Position numbers and translations under genes: made by a program. DNA of 64,000 nucleotides. It comes from Nitzschia sp. DOCU1 (Eukaryota; Bacillariophyta; Bacillariophyceae; Bacillariales; Bacillariaceae). The notes below the pieces were generated by a model. The model saw only the letters and a program-made list of their open reading frames with translations. It was not told the origin of the DNA and did not search any database. Where the stretch lies: positions 2,227,237-2,291,236 of the forward strand of contig OX595995.1 in the NCBI GenBank assembly GCA_951394045.1, given 5' to 3'. Shown piece after piece: positions 62,316-64,000 of the stretch. How positions within the stretch are numbered: the stretch's first letter is position 1; each line of letters starts with the position of its first letter.

Positions 62316-64000
62316 TTACTTTAACTGCCCTTTTAGACTCTCCGGGACTTCCAGTTGCGGCAAGCTCTCAATTTCGAATTGACACGTAGCCAATGCTTCC
62401 TTGGCATCAAAGACTATTTCAGGGTTGTTGCATTTGACGTTCAACATCTCCACAATACGTTCGATCCGTCTCTTGTACATTTGTCCAATCCGATGCTCTG
62501 CCAAGCAATGCCTTTCTCGATCCTTGAGCATGGCTCGGTACTTTGGAAGATAACGCTGCCGGCATTTTTGGGAATTGATTTCGTACTTTTGAATGCTCTC
62601 TTTTTTCTTGTTGACAAAGGCTTGTAGACTAGCAGTACGAACGGAAATCGACAAAGTCATATGGAGTGAGTCTGTTGTGAAGTCATCAAAGAAGAGCGAC
62701 CGTAAACGCGCACCCGCAGCCATCGTACCTTGCAAAATTTCTCGCAATTTCTTCCCCTTTTTGATTCAAAATATCCGTTTGCTTTTCCAACGTTTGATAC
62801 TCTTTTTTCATGGTTACTTGTTGATCTTTGAGTTTCTTATTTTCATTCTTGAGATAGTCAATCATGGACTTTCCACTCGCGGCAATGTCCGCCAATTTCT
62901 TATCATCTTCCTTGAGGGTTTGTTTCATCTTCTTTTTTAAATCTTTCTTCTTCTCGGCGTGGGCCTTTTTCAGTTCCTGCGAGTTATTAGAAAAAAAGCA
63001 AATAAAAGGCAAGGCGAGTCAGGAGGTGAGGATGCAATGACCACCGTAGTCTACCGGGTCCAATCAAGCAGGGCTGTACAATGATCCCGCACCCCCATCC
63101 CAAGACAAGTCTTCCTTCGCTTCTCGACACGCTCGCTAGTAGTACCGCTTGACGACACGTCCAATACTCGATCGACCATCTACAAACACACATTCACATT
63201 CACGTACCTTGATTTCGGCTTTGGTTTGTTTTGGCATATTCTTGATGACTTTTTTGATACGTTTGATTTCCGCTTCATTCTTCAATCGTCGTCGCCGACA
63301 TTCCCTCACATACAGATATCGTTTCCGAGGCATGTACATGCGCCAAATCGATTGAATTTTGATGCAAGCTTGTAATTTGCGTTTTTGAAATCGCTCTCGT
63401 TGTCGATGTTCGGCCAATTTGTCCGCATTGGCCTCTAAAATCGCCGGATATCGTGCTCGGGCCAGAAACCGACGAATCAACGCTTGTATTTGTGTCGCTG
63501 ACCATTCTTGTTTCATACTTTCCTTGGCAACACGATTAGCCTCGCCTAGTAGCAATAGTATTTGCAAATGTATATAATCACATCCAAGACAAGCCAAGCC
63601 AAAAATGAAAGAGAAAGAGATGAGACGACGACGATATTGATGCCGACGACGACGACGACGACGACGACGATAAGAGTTCTTACGTTGTTGAAATTTTTGT
63701 TTCCATTCGGGGACATTTTCTTGCGCTTCTTGTAGTTTGATGGACATTCGTGACATGCGTCGTTCTCGAATAATCTTGTCAATGTCGGGAATTTTGACTT
63801 GAATGGCAATATCGGCGACGTTATCGTACTCGGAATTCGGAATGGGAGGTCCGAGTGGTGCTACTGCTGCTGCAGTATGCGACTTTCGAGTCTTGGAAGC
63901 ATCCTTGTCCAAAAACGAACCACCAAAATGTGGGGAAAATGCAGGTGTTTGAGTGACTGAAACTCGTTTCTTTTGGGTGAACAATCCGGGCGATGCCGCT
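62316..64000 (-). CDS. IQ-motif coiled-coil protein, 4 exons, 5' end outside
   Basis: Exons on the minus strand: 64000-63684, 63545-63208, 62976-62729 and 62628-62316. The introns are 138, 231 and 100 nt, with GTAAG/GTACG donors and CTAG/GCAG acceptors; each junction keeps the frame, giving 404 visible residues. The N-terminal exon ends in EWKQKFQQ. Exon 2 has two IQ motifs, SATQIQALIRRFLARARYP and CIKIQSIWRMYMPRKRY, which bind calmodulin-type proteins in known families. Exons 3 and 4 are Lys/Glu-rich coiled coil (KKMKQTLKEDDKKLADIAAS, RIERIVEMLNVKC), ending GQLK. The frame is open to the window edge, so the start lies beyond. Likely a cytoskeletal or ciliary-type scaffold, which is inference. 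An Arg-run ORF in intron 1 is a GAC-repeat artefact. Confidence 0.8.

Noticed and set aside
63546..63683. Arg-run and hydrophobic segment in the IQ protein
   Set aside because: They arise from a GAC repeat and other intron sequence; GTAAG and CTAG borders remove it and keep the frame.

Overview
The window looks like transposon-rich nuclear DNA of a microalga, most likely a pennate diatom. The evidence is indirect: several retroelement proteins have the layout I know from diatom Ty1/copia (CoDi-type) and Ty3/gypsy elements, the few spliced genes have short GT-AG introns (69-231 nt), and TTAGGG-type motifs occur. No rRNA, tRNA, CRISPR or organellar feature was found, and the species cannot be fixed from sequence alone.

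1-6.5 kb: a hypothetical gene (left part 2-475, right part 5500-5886) is split by a decayed Ty3/gypsy element on the minus strand (476-5499, LTRs of 618 and 569 bp). A small ORF follows (5931-6428). 6.5-11.8 kb: a broken Harbinger/PIF-type transposase, coding minisatellites, a broken gag-like gene, and the tail of a LINE-type reverse transcriptase. 11.9-20 kb: a small RING-finger gene is cut in two by a 7.7-kb LINE (12113-19842) with a 20-bp target-site duplication. Its ORF2 (1920 aa) is open; ORF1 has two stops. 20-24 kb: AT-rich DNA with inverted and direct repeats and telomere-like motifs.

24-33 kb: a three-gene block. A 896-aa protein with an HxD motif (plus a same-frame 263-codon continuation) runs tail to tail, with 9 bp between stops, into a 1215-aa Plavaka/KDZ-like transposase-related protein. 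A third gene with one clean 69-nt intron and one in-frame TGA is divergent from the transposase gene.

36.3-46.7 kb: a young, apparently complete Ty3/gypsy retrotransposon (317-bp LTRs with 3 differences, GTATG target duplication, polypurine tract). Its gag starts inside the 5' LTR. Gag-protease and pol share one frame and are separated by a single TGA. Between RNase H and integrase, pol carries about 330 residues that read like a degenerate C5-cytosine DNA methyltransferase, with motif I-, VIII-, IX- and X-like segments in order but without the catalytic Pro-Cys motif. An extra ORF lies downstream of pol. I consider the methyltransferase-like insert the most interesting item in the window.

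46.7-57.8 kb: gene fragments, dispersed repeats and tandem repeats, and a gag-only LTR retrotransposon (52652-55720) with near-identical LTR sequence and an intact 448-aa Gag. Its right LTR is cut and fused to a second copy of an upstream repeat that ends in TTAGGGTTAGGG. 57.8-64 kb: ordinary host-like genes: a low-complexity protein, a four-pass membrane protein with a long disordered tail, and a four-exon IQ-motif coiled-coil gene running off the window.
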